From: a virus
Length of the DNA: 21,624 nt
IMG/VR virus record: IMGVR_UViG_3300037628_000447
Coordinates: 1 to 21,624 of that record
Reading direction: 5' to 3' (one strand)
Shown here: positions 16,022 through 21,309 of the stretch, piece by piece
Layout of the letters: every line of letters begins with the position of its first letter
Position numbering within the stretch: position 1 is the stretch's first letter
Position numbers and translations under genes: made by a program
The notes under the pieces: model-generated
Told to the model about the DNA's origin: nothing
The model's input: only the letters and a program-made list of their open reading frames with translations
Databases searched by the model: none

Positions 16022-16475
16022 CTTTTTCTTCTTGCTTAAGTAGATCTAAAAGCGATCCATCTTGAGCAGCTTTTTTAAGTTCAACGAATGTTTGAGTGAC
16101 TTGCTCTTTGTTATCTTTAGCAAGCTTTGCTTTTCTTTCTGTCTCTTCCTTGTACATCTTACAATAGATCGGCAAAACCTTTTCTCCGAAGGCAGAATTA
16201 CGGTCGCCAAGGAAGCAATGGTTGGTGATCTTTCCAGCAATTAGTTGCCTAGCAGTCTCCAGAGCCTCTTTTAATTCGGGGTGAAAATTTCCTAGATTAT
16301 ACAGCCAAAACTTAGGTCTCTTGTATTTTTCATAAACATAAGTAGCTAAATAAATACCGTCGTCGGTTTTTGCCCATGTCAACAAATCGTCTATAATTAC
16401 AGCAATTTGCTCATCTGAATATTTAGGATTGATCTTTCTATTTGCAGAGTAAGAGTTTCCTTTTGCAGCGGCGAT
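16014..16475 (-). CDS. Terminase small subunit, apparent ATC start
   Basis: A 153-residue protein if read from ATC at 16475. The N-terminus (AAAKGNSYSANRKINPKYSD, then EQIAVIIDDLLTWAKTDD) matches the 'KGN' opening and helical DNA-binding part of phage small terminases. Residues about 85-125 contain ITNHCFLGDRNSAFGEKVLP, and the C-terminus is a helical, charged tail ending EEKDD. A strong site, GAGGTGA, lies 6 bases upstream of the ATC (counting from GAGG), exactly where a start is expected. No ATG, GTG or TTG in frame follows until TTG 16385, which has no ribosome site and would remove the conserved N-terminus. It would recognise phage DNA for packaging with TerL. The start codon assignment is inference. 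Confidence 0.75.
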   Translation of the reverse strand: MAAAKGNSYSANRKINPKYSDEQIAVIIDDLLTWAKTDDGIYLATYVYEKYKRPKFWLYNLGNFHPELKEALETARQLIAGKITNHCFLGDRNSAFGEKVLPIYCKMYKEETERKAKLAKDNKEQVTQTFVELKKAAQDGSLLDLLKQEEKDD

Positions 16476-16533
16476 AAGTCACCTCGTTTCTTTTCAAGGT
16501 AAAATATTTCTTATGATAAAGCAAGAGGAAAGA

Positions 16534-16806
16534 TTATGTCTTCATATGTTTTCTGCATTCTTCATTAAATCCTTCAACTATTTCCTCTTTAGCTCTTCGA
16601 TCTAAAAGAGGATGAAACATTAAAGGCTGTTTATTTAATATTTTATTTAATTTTTCTAAAATATGCACTCGGGGTATAAGGTCTCCTTCATGATGATTAA
16701 TCATAGCAATTAACTTGATTATTTCCTCATCAACCGACTTAAAAATAGAACTCCATCTTAGATAAGACACTTCCTCTCCTGCACATTCTGGGCAATTAAC
16801 TTTCAT
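16534..16806 (-). CDS. Small protein with N-terminal CPEC motif
   Basis: A 90-residue protein opening MKVNCPECAGEEVSYLRW. The Cys5-x2-Cys8 pair suggests half of a zinc ribbon, with a lone Cys at 84. The rest is helical (KSVDEEIIKLIAMINHHEGD; HILEKLNKILNKQ). AAAGGAAG lies 9 bp before the ATG. It is the last gene before the terminase operon and is separated from it by 58 bp, which could carry a promoter for the packaging genes although no clear -35/-10 pair is visible. Function is unknown. Confidence 0.7.
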   Translation of the reverse strand: MKVNCPECAGEEVSYLRWSSIFKSVDEEIIKLIAMINHHEGDLIPRVHILEKLNKILNKQPLMFHPLLDRRAKEEIVEGFNEECRKHMKT

Positions 16807-16849
16807 TGTTGGCTTCTTCCTTTAGCTCTGCGTTTGCAGCTTTTCTGGT

Positions 16850-17374
16850 TCAATCAATAAATTCATTTTTCCCTTTAATGTTTATTTCGGCTGCTTGGGC
16901 TAGCTTGCATGCCTCTTTATGACCTATAATAGCCATTTCCTCTGTCGCATACCTTTCTTGATAGCAATGAAGCCCATGTTCTTCGTCTGAGTCGTTGAAA
17001 ATCATTGTTTCAAATATTATCGGTATATGAAACCCACCGAGGCGTCGTAGCCCAAAGCCGGAGTCTGACCCAAGCCATACAGTAGAGACGAAGAAATCGC
17101 CAAAGTAGTCTCTCTTTATAATCGTGTATTCCAAGTCCCACGAATAACCAAGATAATCCCAATAACTCATCTTATTACCATTTTTGTCATAGTAACCACT
17201 AAATCTGCATTGAGGCGGTAAGCCAAATTCCGGTAATCCTAATAATGGGTCAACACACGCTTTTTTACGCTTTTGGAGGATCTCTAATTCCGCTGTTTGT
17301 TCCACTGTCAGTTTTTCTGGGGCAATAGCTTCTAATTCTACTAGTTTTTTTGCATTATTGTGCGATTTAATCAT
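16850..17374 (-). CDS. Conserved phage protein with WLG/FETM motifs
   Basis: A 174-residue protein. The N-terminal 35 residues are helical and charged. The core has YWDYLGYSWDLEYTI, DFFVSTVWLGSDSGFGLRRL, IPIIFETMIFND and CYQERYATEEMAIIGHKEAC. The run 'GD.FVSTVWLG...G', 'P.IFETM.F' and 'ERY.TEEEA..GH' is a recurring pattern in phage and prophage proteins, without a named function that I can give. The start overlaps the previous stop by 4 bp (ATGA). A 43 bp gap follows. Confidence 0.8.
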   Translation of the reverse strand: MIKSHNNAKKLVELEAIAPEKLTVEQTAELEILQKRKKACVDPLLGLPEFGLPPQCRFSGYYDKNGNKMSYWDYLGYSWDLEYTIIKRDYFGDFFVSTVWLGSDSGFGLRRLGGFHIPIIFETMIFNDSDEEHGLHCYQERYATEEMAIIGHKEACKLAQAAEINIKGKNEFID

Positions 17375-17685
17375 TTGTTCGCCATTTTGTTGATTATAGA
17401 GATATTGTGGTTAATTCTTTCCTCTCGTATCTCTCTCATACATTTTGTGTATGCACTAACTTCTGCCTCAGATTTGGCATTAAGCATATCAGCTAAATGG
17501 CTGAAAACTGCATTTCTTTCGTCTTCCGATTTAAAAGCTAAAGTGGCGCATTCATCGTCATCTGAGCCTGAAAAGAAGACTTCGATCAGAAAAGACTCTG
17601 TATAATCTCTGTCCCGCTCACCAACTCTTATAACATCGACTCTTTCTAGATTTATCAAATTGTCTTTAATTTTAGTCCAGGTCAT
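17371..17685 (-). CDS. Small phage protein of unknown function
   Basis: A 104-residue acidic protein: MTWTKIKDNLINLERVDVIR, a beta-rich middle with SFLIEVFFSGSDDDECATLA, and helices at the C-terminus (RNAVFSHLADMLNAKSEAEV). It looks like a single alpha-beta domain. I start it at ATG 17685 because GGAG lies 6 bp upstream. Two upstream in-frame ATGs (17697 and 17691) lack a proper site. It overlaps the preceding gene by 14 bp. Confidence 0.72.
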   Translation of the reverse strand: MTWTKIKDNLINLERVDVIRVGERDRDYTESFLIEVFFSGSDDDECATLAFKSEDERNAVFSHLADMLNAKSEAEVSAYTKCMREIREERINHNISIINKMANK

Positions 17686-17941
17686 TTGCATCTCCATTTT
17701 TTCTATTTAAGTGTTTGACTGTTTCTAAGAATGGATCTATACCATCACGCATGCGGTCAACCTTGTTTTTTAAAAAAGAAGATTTTCTCTTATAAGGGAT
17801 TCTATCGTCTTCCGCTACAACTTGTAATATCATAAAAGTAAAACATGAAATCATTTCATCTATTGTTATTTTACCTGATTTTTTTTCTAAAATTGCACCT
17901 AGTTCATTTATAAATTCACTTTCTGCTTCTCTATTTCTCAT
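17672..17941 (-). CDS. Small helical protein of unknown function
   Basis: An 89-residue, mostly helical and charged protein (REAESEFINELGAILEKKSG; IDEMISCFTFMILQVVAEDD; FLKNKVDRMRDGIDPFLETV). AAGGAATATAA precedes ATG 17941. No family is recognised. It belongs to a run of small early-type genes and shares their strand and tight spacing. Confidence 0.7.
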   Translation of the reverse strand: MRNREAESEFINELGAILEKKSGKITIDEMISCFTFMILQVVAEDDRIPYKRKSSFLKNKVDRMRDGIDPFLETVKHLNRKNGDANDLD

Positions 17942-17961
17942 TTATATTCCTTATGAGGTAT

Positions 17962-18216
17962 TCAGTCATTTTCCTTATCCAATAGTTTTGTAATAGCGCT
18001 TTCAAAGAAAAAGGCTGTGAATTCAAGCAACTCTCCTCCCGTCGGCACTTTATCGCGCATCTTAAGATTAGCAAAAATATCCTCTGCCATGGCGTTCATT
18101 TTCATCATGAAATCCTCATAAGAAACCTGATTAGCACAGAAGTCTAAAGCAGCTTTGCAAAACTTGGCATATGTATCATAAAACTTGCCGTTATAATAGA
18201 ATCTTTGTTTAGTCAT
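17962..18216 (-). CDS. Small protein of unknown function
   Basis: An 84-residue protein (MTKQRFYYNGKFYDTYAKFC; KAALDFCANQVSYEDFMMKM), aromatic-rich and helical, with Cys residues at about 20 and 27. It is not recognised. The start ATGACTAA overlaps the stop of the previous gene by 8 bp, with GGAGAAAG upstream. The start region is part of a 21-base repeat found again upstream of the preceding gene. Confidence 0.72.
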   Translation of the reverse strand: MTKQRFYYNGKFYDTYAKFCKAALDFCANQVSYEDFMMKMNAMAEDIFANLKMRDKVPTGGELLEFTAFFFESAITKLLDKEND

Positions 18217-18225
18217 CTTTCTCCA
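18205..18225 (-). repeat. 21-base direct repeat, copy 1 (gene junction)
   Basis: This stretch is identical to 18587-18607. On the minus strand it reads TGGAGAAAGATGACTAAACA plus one base. It holds a Shine-Dalgarno, an ATG start and the codons for MTKQ. In the overlapping frame it encodes the end EKDD and the stop of the upstream gene. Confidence 0.9.
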
Positions 18226-18559
18226 TTTTGTTGAGTCTAATGATATCGATGAGATGCCTTTCCGCTTCTAATGCTCTCATCCATTTTTCGTATGGACTTT
18301 CCTTATCGTCGCTTTTTATTTGCGTCATATACTTATTCATTTCTTGTGTCATATGCTTATGCAATTTGAGTGTAGCATCAATTGCATCAATCGCTTGAGA
18401 TAAGCCTGCTACCATTCCGTCAATAAAACTTGGTGAATACCTATCATCCCCCTCTTCTACTAATATTTTATGATTAAGATATAATCCATGACGATAGTCT
18501 TTAATTGATTTTATCAGTCTTTCTGTCTTTAGTTCTGTTTTAAATGATTCTTCGTTCAT
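18209..18559 (-). CDS. Small charged helical protein of unknown function
   Basis: A 116-residue protein (MNEESFKTELKTERLIKSIK; AGLSQAIDAIDATLKLHKHM; YEKWMRALEAERHLIDIIRL), helical throughout and probably a coiled-coil homo-oligomer. I prefer ATG 18559, which has a textbook AAGGAGGTGGAAACG before it. An in-frame ATG at 18598 also has GGAGAAAG and would add 13 residues, but it lies in a 21-base repeat of the next gene's start. Two starts may be used. The end overlaps the next gene by 8 bp (ATGACTAA). Confidence 0.7.
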   Translation of the reverse strand: MNEESFKTELKTERLIKSIKDYRHGLYLNHKILVEEGDDRYSPSFIDGMVAGLSQAIDAIDATLKLHKHMTQEMNKYMTQIKSDDKESPYEKWMRALEAERHLIDIIRLNKMEKDD

Positions 18560-18586
18560 CGTTTCCACCTCCTTCCATATAGCTGC

Positions 18587-18607
18587 TTGTTTAGTCATCT
18601 TTCTCCA
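18587..18607 (-). repeat. 21-base direct repeat, copy 2
   Basis: This is identical to 18205-18225. It contains a ribosome site and an ATG (18598) in frame with the downstream gene, plus a residual EKDD-stop in the overlapping frame with no gene behind it (a TAA follows a few codons upstream). It looks like the scar of a lost or displaced gene junction. Confidence 0.85.
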
Positions 18608-18619
18608 GATTGCCCTCTT

Positions 18620-18640
18620 AATGTAAAGCCGCTTTACATT
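18620..18640. promoter_or_regulatory. 21-bp perfect palindrome in a gene gap
   Basis: The arms AATGTAAAGC and GCTTTACATT flank a single central base. It lies in the 90 bp gap between the 139-residue membrane protein gene and the next start. A dyad of this size is typical of a repressor operator. As RNA it could form a 9-bp hairpin with a 3-base loop, but no U-run follows, so a terminator is less likely. Confidence 0.5.
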
Positions 18641-18648
18641 GAGCTTGA

Positions 18649-19068
18649 TTATTCATAATCTTCCTCCACTGTGGCTGCACACTTCTCACACAAAAAAGAA
18701 TCTACCATTTCCCCACTAGCCCACGTTCTATATACTTTATCTTCAGGATTAGCTCCGCATTTTCTGCCTTTCATAAGTATTTTTACTTTAAGGTTGAGTC
18801 CCCTCATTTTATTCTCGATGACTTCAATTCTTTTTTCTAACTCTACTGTTATGCCTTGTACCTCGGCTATGGTTCGCTCCTGTATGTCTTTTACCCTAGA
18901 ATACAACTTCGCCGTTTCGCTCGAATATGTATTAAAAGTTTCTTCTAAGCTGTCCCTGTTTATTTTTGAGACTTGTTTTATATATTTATTAAATATATAA
19001 CCGCTGATTAAAACACCCCCCACTACCGCCCCTAGAACCTCAATTGCAATCCAAAATTCCCAACTCAT
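18649..19068 (-). CDS. Membrane-anchored coiled-coil protein with C-terminal Cys motif
   Basis: A 139-residue protein. A membrane segment lies at about residues 5-25 (WIAIEVLGAVVGGVLISGYI), followed by a coiled coil (KINRDSLEETFNTYSSETAK; IEVIENKMRGLNLKVKIL). The C-terminal domain has Cys103 and a CEKC pair near 128-131, a probable zinc ribbon. I start it at ATG 19068, 5 bases after GGAGGA and overlapping the previous stop (ATGA). A reading from 19086 would begin upstream of that site. It lies third in a coupled set of small membrane genes. A spanin or holin partner role is possible, though the Cys motif is unusual for one. Confidence 0.72.
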   Translation of the reverse strand: MSWEFWIAIEVLGAVVGGVLISGYIFNKYIKQVSKINRDSLEETFNTYSSETAKLYSRVKDIQERTIAEVQGITVELEKRIEVIENKMRGLNLKVKILMKGRKCGANPEDKVYRTWASGEMVDSFLCEKCAATVEEDYE

Positions 19069-19217
19069 TCGCATCCTCCGGCCCATTCAGGTGTATTGGC
19101 CTTTCTTTGTTCTTCTATCTCTAGAGCTATTTCCTCAGTCGGCGGTATGTGTATATCAATCGGCGGATTAAGCCCTATACCGAATCCGAACGCTATTATC
19201 ATTGGCATAAAAACCAT
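19065..19217 (-). CDS. 50-residue protein with hydrophobic N-terminus
   Basis: The short gene reads MVFMPMIIAFGFGIGLNPPI, then DIHIPPTEEIALEIEEQRKA and a Trp/Cys tail (EWAGGCE). AGGGG lies 7 bases before ATG 19217. Later in-frame ATGs (19208 and 19202) would give 47 or 45 residues; the last would overlap the previous stop as ATGA. The first 17 residues are hydrophobic (signal or membrane segment), and the rest is Pro-rich then helical. The end overlaps the next start (ATGA). No family is recognised. Confidence 0.6.
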   Translation of the reverse strand: MVFMPMIIAFGFGIGLNPPIDIHIPPTEEIALEIEEQRKANTPEWAGGCE

Positions 19218-19300
19218 AATATTACCCCTAAAAATACTAATGCTACAAATATGTGTAATGCTGTGTAAAATATATGGAATATATCTTCAGTTTGTTTCAT
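19199..19300 (-). CDS. 33-residue single-span membrane peptide
   Basis: A short gene: MKQTEDIFHIFYTALHIFVA, then LVFLGVILWFLCQ. About 20 hydrophobic residues form a likely membrane helix. GGGAG lies 8 bases before ATG 19300, inside the end of the previous gene (14 bp overlap). It overlaps the next gene's 5' end. The size and hydrophobicity would suit a small toxin-like or holin-like peptide, but there is no direct evidence. Confidence 0.55.
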   Translation of the reverse strand: MKQTEDIFHIFYTALHIFVALVFLGVILWFLCQ

Positions 19301-19517
19301 CCAAATACTCCCAATGTGTAACCTCTTGTTTTTCTCCACCCGAATCTACGTTTACTAAAAATCCAATTTTATCTTCAAAGAATCTAGCTTTGCGTGTAAC
19401 AGTAATCTGATCAACAACATTATGACCATCACCTGACATAATACATTCCATTTTAGCATATATTTTAACCAATCTTCCTTGTTCAGGTAATTCGTCCTCT
19501 ACGCTAATTCTTTTCAT
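19287..19517 (-). CDS. DUF551-like protein
   Basis: A 76-residue protein: MKRISVEDELPEQGRLVKIY at the start, VTRKARFFEDKIGFL in the middle and EVTHWEYLDE at the end. The 'ISVEDELP' opening and 'VTHW' end match DUF551. The segment coding the opening is identical over 23 bases to that of the next upstream gene, suggesting a local duplication. Only a weak ribosome site (GAGCG) is seen before ATG 19517. Confidence 0.75.
   Translation of the reverse strand: MKRISVEDELPEQGRLVKIYAKMECIMSGDGHNVVDQITVTRKARFFEDKIGFLVNVDSGGEKQEVTHWEYLDETN
19486..19508 (-). repeat. 23-base direct repeat, copy 1
   Basis: Identical to 19727-19749. On the minus strand it codes for ISVEDELP of a DUF551-like protein. It is exact over 23 bases, with the two copies 241 bp apart, one in each of two adjacent DUF551-like genes. 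Confidence 0.9.
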
Positions 19518-19524
19518 GTTTCGC

Positions 19525-19839
19525 TCATTCTTTCTCCGGCGGTTCCGGGAGTGGCATCCAGTATTTCACATCTAATAATTCTCCTTTATTACCTGCAAGA
19601 TACCAAATGTCTTCCTCAGATATAAGGGCTTTTCGTATGACTGATTTGTATACAACTCGAGTGCATCCATCTATGACAGGAAATATTTGTTTTTCTGCTT
19701 TAATTTTAACAAACTCTTCTTTTGGTGGTAATTCGTCCTCTACGCTAATCCATTGATTATCTTTTAACCATTCCCTTTTTACGCAATCACAATAACCACA
19801 TTCACTACAAGCTCCATCAATGCATTTTGCTGGTGACAC
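19525..19839 (-). CDS. DUF551-like protein with N-terminal Cys cluster, GTG start
   Basis: A 104-residue protein. Residues 1-20 contain five Cys (C6, C11, C14, C17, C19) in SPAKCIDGACSECGYCDC, a probable zinc site. Residues 30 onward are a DUF551 core: WISVEDELPPKEEFVKI, then YKSVIRKALISEEDIWYLAG and VKYWMPLPEPPEKE. The GTG start at 19839 is supported by AGAGGGA; an overlapping ATG at 19842 leads only to a 20-codon frame. It is the first minus-strand gene after the divergent gap, so its transcript may start there. Confidence 0.8.
   Translation of the reverse strand: MSPAKCIDGACSECGYCDCVKREWLKDNQWISVEDELPPKEEFVKIKAEKQIFPVIDGCTRVVYKSVIRKALISEEDIWYLAGNKGELLDVKYWMPLPEPPEKE
19727..19749 (-). repeat. 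23-base direct repeat, copy 2
   Basis: Identical to 19486-19508, in the DUF551-like gene with the Cys cluster. Confidence 0.9.
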
Positions 19840-19850
19840 ATTTCCCTCTT

Positions 19851-19862
19851 ATAGTTAACTAT
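19851..19862. promoter_or_regulatory. 12-bp palindrome in divergent gene gap
   Basis: ATAGTTAACTAT is a perfect palindrome in the 111 bp gap between the leftward DUF551-like gene and the rightward membrane-peptide gene. It could be an operator or promoter-overlapping site. For the rightward genes there is a weak promoter-like pair further on (TTGGGT at 19885, 17 bp, TATCAG at 19908), which I do not trust. Confidence 0.3.
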
Positions 19863-19950
19863 TAACAAAAATCTTTCATTTATTTTGGGTAAAAACTAAA
19901 CTGAGAGTATCAGAAATGAGGTTTTTAAGGAATTGAATAGTGAGGCAATC

Positions 19951-20064
19951 ATGAAGAAAGTTGCTAAGAAACTACATTACTCTAAAAAAGAAAGACTTAT
20001 ATTGTTGGTTATTGGAATAGCAACGACAATATTATTCTTTAAAGAAATAAGTTATTACAGATAA
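19951..20064 (+). CDS. 37-residue membrane peptide, first gene of plus-strand pair
   Basis: A short gene: MKKVAKKLHYSKKERLILLV, then IGIATTILFFKEISYYR. The N-terminus is strongly basic and residues about 16-30 form a single hydrophobic span, a simple inner-membrane anchor. GAGG lies 5 bases before the ATG. It ends 11 bp before the outer membrane protein gene, whose AAAGGAGAA overlaps its stop, so the two are an operon. No family is recognised. Confidence 0.6.
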   Translation: MKKVAKKLHYSKKERLILLVIGIATTILFFKEISYYR

Positions 20065-20075
20065 AGGAGAATTAT

Positions 20076-20624
20076 ATGAAAAAGATTTTTGGTGTTTTGA
20101 CGGCATTAAGCCTAAGTTTTTGTGCTTGTGCTTGTGGAAATACCTCTAAAGAAAAAGAAGCATATGAAATTGCTGCAAATGCATTAGAAGCTCAAGAGCT
20201 TGAAATTGAAAAGCTTATAGATATGAGAAATAAAGATGATGGATATGCTTATTTTGGTGTTCATACTCATCCTTTTCCTTTGCCTATCCCTGGAATAGAC
20301 TTAGGCTATAGATATAAGATTAATAGCTTTGCTGTTGATGTAGGGCTTAAATACACGACTGCTTTCGTTGAGCTTGACGCATGTGGTTTGAAATATATCG
20401 ACAACTTTTATCTAGGCGCAGGTATTAGAACGTCTTTTGCTTTATACAAGAAAGTTAAGTTTGGCGATTTCGGATTGATGTTCTTAGCTGGATTCGAATT
20501 TAAGCATATAGATAGAAGACCTACATTCGTTCAATTAGAAGTTTTATATCCACATTATATTTACACGCATAATATTATTTGTTTATGCCAACGATTTAAT
20601 ATCAAATATGGTTGGGGCTTTTAA
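20076..20624 (+). CDS. Secreted beta-barrel-like outer membrane protein (host-like moron)
   Basis: A 182-residue protein. The signal peptide (MKKIFGVLTALSLSFCACAC) includes a Cys-Ala-Cys-Ala-Cys run that may be a lipoprotein cleavage site. A short Glu-rich helix (residues 25-52) is followed by amphipathic strands: GYAYFGVHTHPFPLPIPGID, LGYRYKINSFAVDVGLKYTT, NFYLGAGIRTSF, FGLMFLAGFEF and FNIKYGWGF with a terminal Phe. The aromatic end is typical of beta-barrels. From memory this resembles barrel proteins of environmental Chlamydiae. AAAGGAGAA precedes the ATG. On the opposite strand to all virion genes, it looks like cargo that could alter the host surface, for example to block other phages. 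Confidence 0.75.
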   Translation: MKKIFGVLTALSLSFCACACGNTSKEKEAYEIAANALEAQELEIEKLIDMRNKDDGYAYFGVHTHPFPLPIPGIDLGYRYKINSFAVDVGLKYTTAFVELDACGLKYIDNFYLGAGIRTSFALYKKVKFGDFGLMFLAGFEFKHIDRRPTFVQLEVLYPHYIYTHNIICLCQRFNIKYGWGF

Positions 20625-20634
20625 TCACTGTAAT

Positions 20635-20664
20635 TTTGTGGGTTGTTTATCTATGACCCACAAA
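20635..20664 (+). terminator. Hairpin after the outer membrane protein gene
   Basis: A perfect 9-bp stem (TTTGTGGGT and ACCCACAAA) with a 12-base loop lies in the 45 bp gap between the ends of two convergent genes. There is no clear T-run on either side, so it may be a weak or two-way terminator. Confidence 0.5.
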
Positions 20665-20669
20665 CACAT

Positions 20670-20852
20670 TTACCACTCAAAATCCGCAAACAGCTTCACT
20701 TCCTGCATATCTTCTATTCCCGATTCATCACATGCTTTTTCTACTGAAGCTTTAAGGGCTTTATTTTCTTTAGAGAAATTATATTCATCTGGGACGAATA
20801 GAGTTTCCTCGTGCTTTTTTGTGTCGCCTTTGATTTTTATTCTTATTCTCAT
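20670..20852 (-). CDS. Small protein of unknown function
   Basis: A 60-residue protein (MRIRIKIKGDTKKHEETLFV; PDEYNFSKENKALKASVEKA; EDMQEVKLFADFEW), with a beta-strand N-terminus and a helical, acidic C-terminus. AAGGAAGCGAT precedes the ATG. It follows the mini-SPFH gene by 22 bp on the same strand and converges with the outer membrane protein gene. No family is recognised. Confidence 0.65.
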   Translation of the reverse strand: MRIRIKIKGDTKKHEETLFVPDEYNFSKENKALKASVEKACDESGIEDMQEVKLFADFEW

Positions 20853-20874
20853 ATCGCTTCCTTATAATGTAGGT

Positions 20875-21294
20875 TTAATGTTGGTCTAGTTGTTTCCATC
20901 TTCCTGCCTCGAGTATAGGCAATCCTGCCTCCGTTGGAACATATACCACGCTCATTTGGTTGGTCTGCAAACCTTGTATCCATAAGTATCTTAAATAAGC
21001 CTCATTGTCCTTTAGTGATTTCCCAATTATTTTATTTGCCTCAGCGACTCCCTTTGCTCTTTCGATCTCGGCTTGTGCGTAGTGTTTAGCTGATTCCTCG
21101 GCCGCTTTTGCTTCATACACTTTAATTTGCCTATTGTATTCCGCGTGAGCGAGTTCGGCTTGCCCATCTTTTTTACTTGCCCATACCTTATAGGTTTTTT
21201 GCCCGAAATTAATTCCCCAAATCAAAACAATAAGTAAAACCACCAACATGATTATAAATTTAGTTATCTTTTTTACGTCACCTGCATCGTTCAT
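20875..21294 (-). CDS. Membrane-anchored C-terminal SPFH-like protein
   Basis: A 139-residue protein. A membrane helix lies at residues about 9-29 (KITKFIIMLVVLLIVLIWGI). A coiled coil with AEIERAKGVAEANKIIGKSL (residues about 75-94) is followed by NEAYLRYLWIQGL and VVYVPTEAGLPILEAGR. The 'AE.ERA.G.AEA..II' helix, 'YL.YLW...L' and 'VPTEAG.PI' end are those of phage and bacterial SPFH/prohibitin-like proteins. The SPFH (Band 7) domain that normally lies between the anchor and the coiled coil is missing. AAGGACACGAA precedes ATG 21294. Possible roles are a membrane scaffold or host-protease modulation, by analogy only. Confidence 0.75.
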   Translation of the reverse strand: MNDAGDVKKITKFIIMLVVLLIVLIWGINFGQKTYKVWASKKDGQAELAHAEYNRQIKVYEAKAAEESAKHYAQAEIERAKGVAEANKIIGKSLKDNEAYLRYLWIQGLQTNQMSVVYVPTEAGLPILEAGRWKQLDQH

Positions 21295-21309
21295 TTCGTG
21301 TCCTTTTTT

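Noticed and set aside
16046-16240. Alternative leftward 64-codon frame within the terminase small subunit
   Set aside because: It overlaps the TerS gene in another frame; TerS has the coupled layout and family pattern.
19885-19913. Promoter TTGGGT-17-TATCAG for the rightward genes
   Set aside because: Matches are 3/6 and 4/6, close to chance in AT-rich DNA, so it is not listed as a feature.
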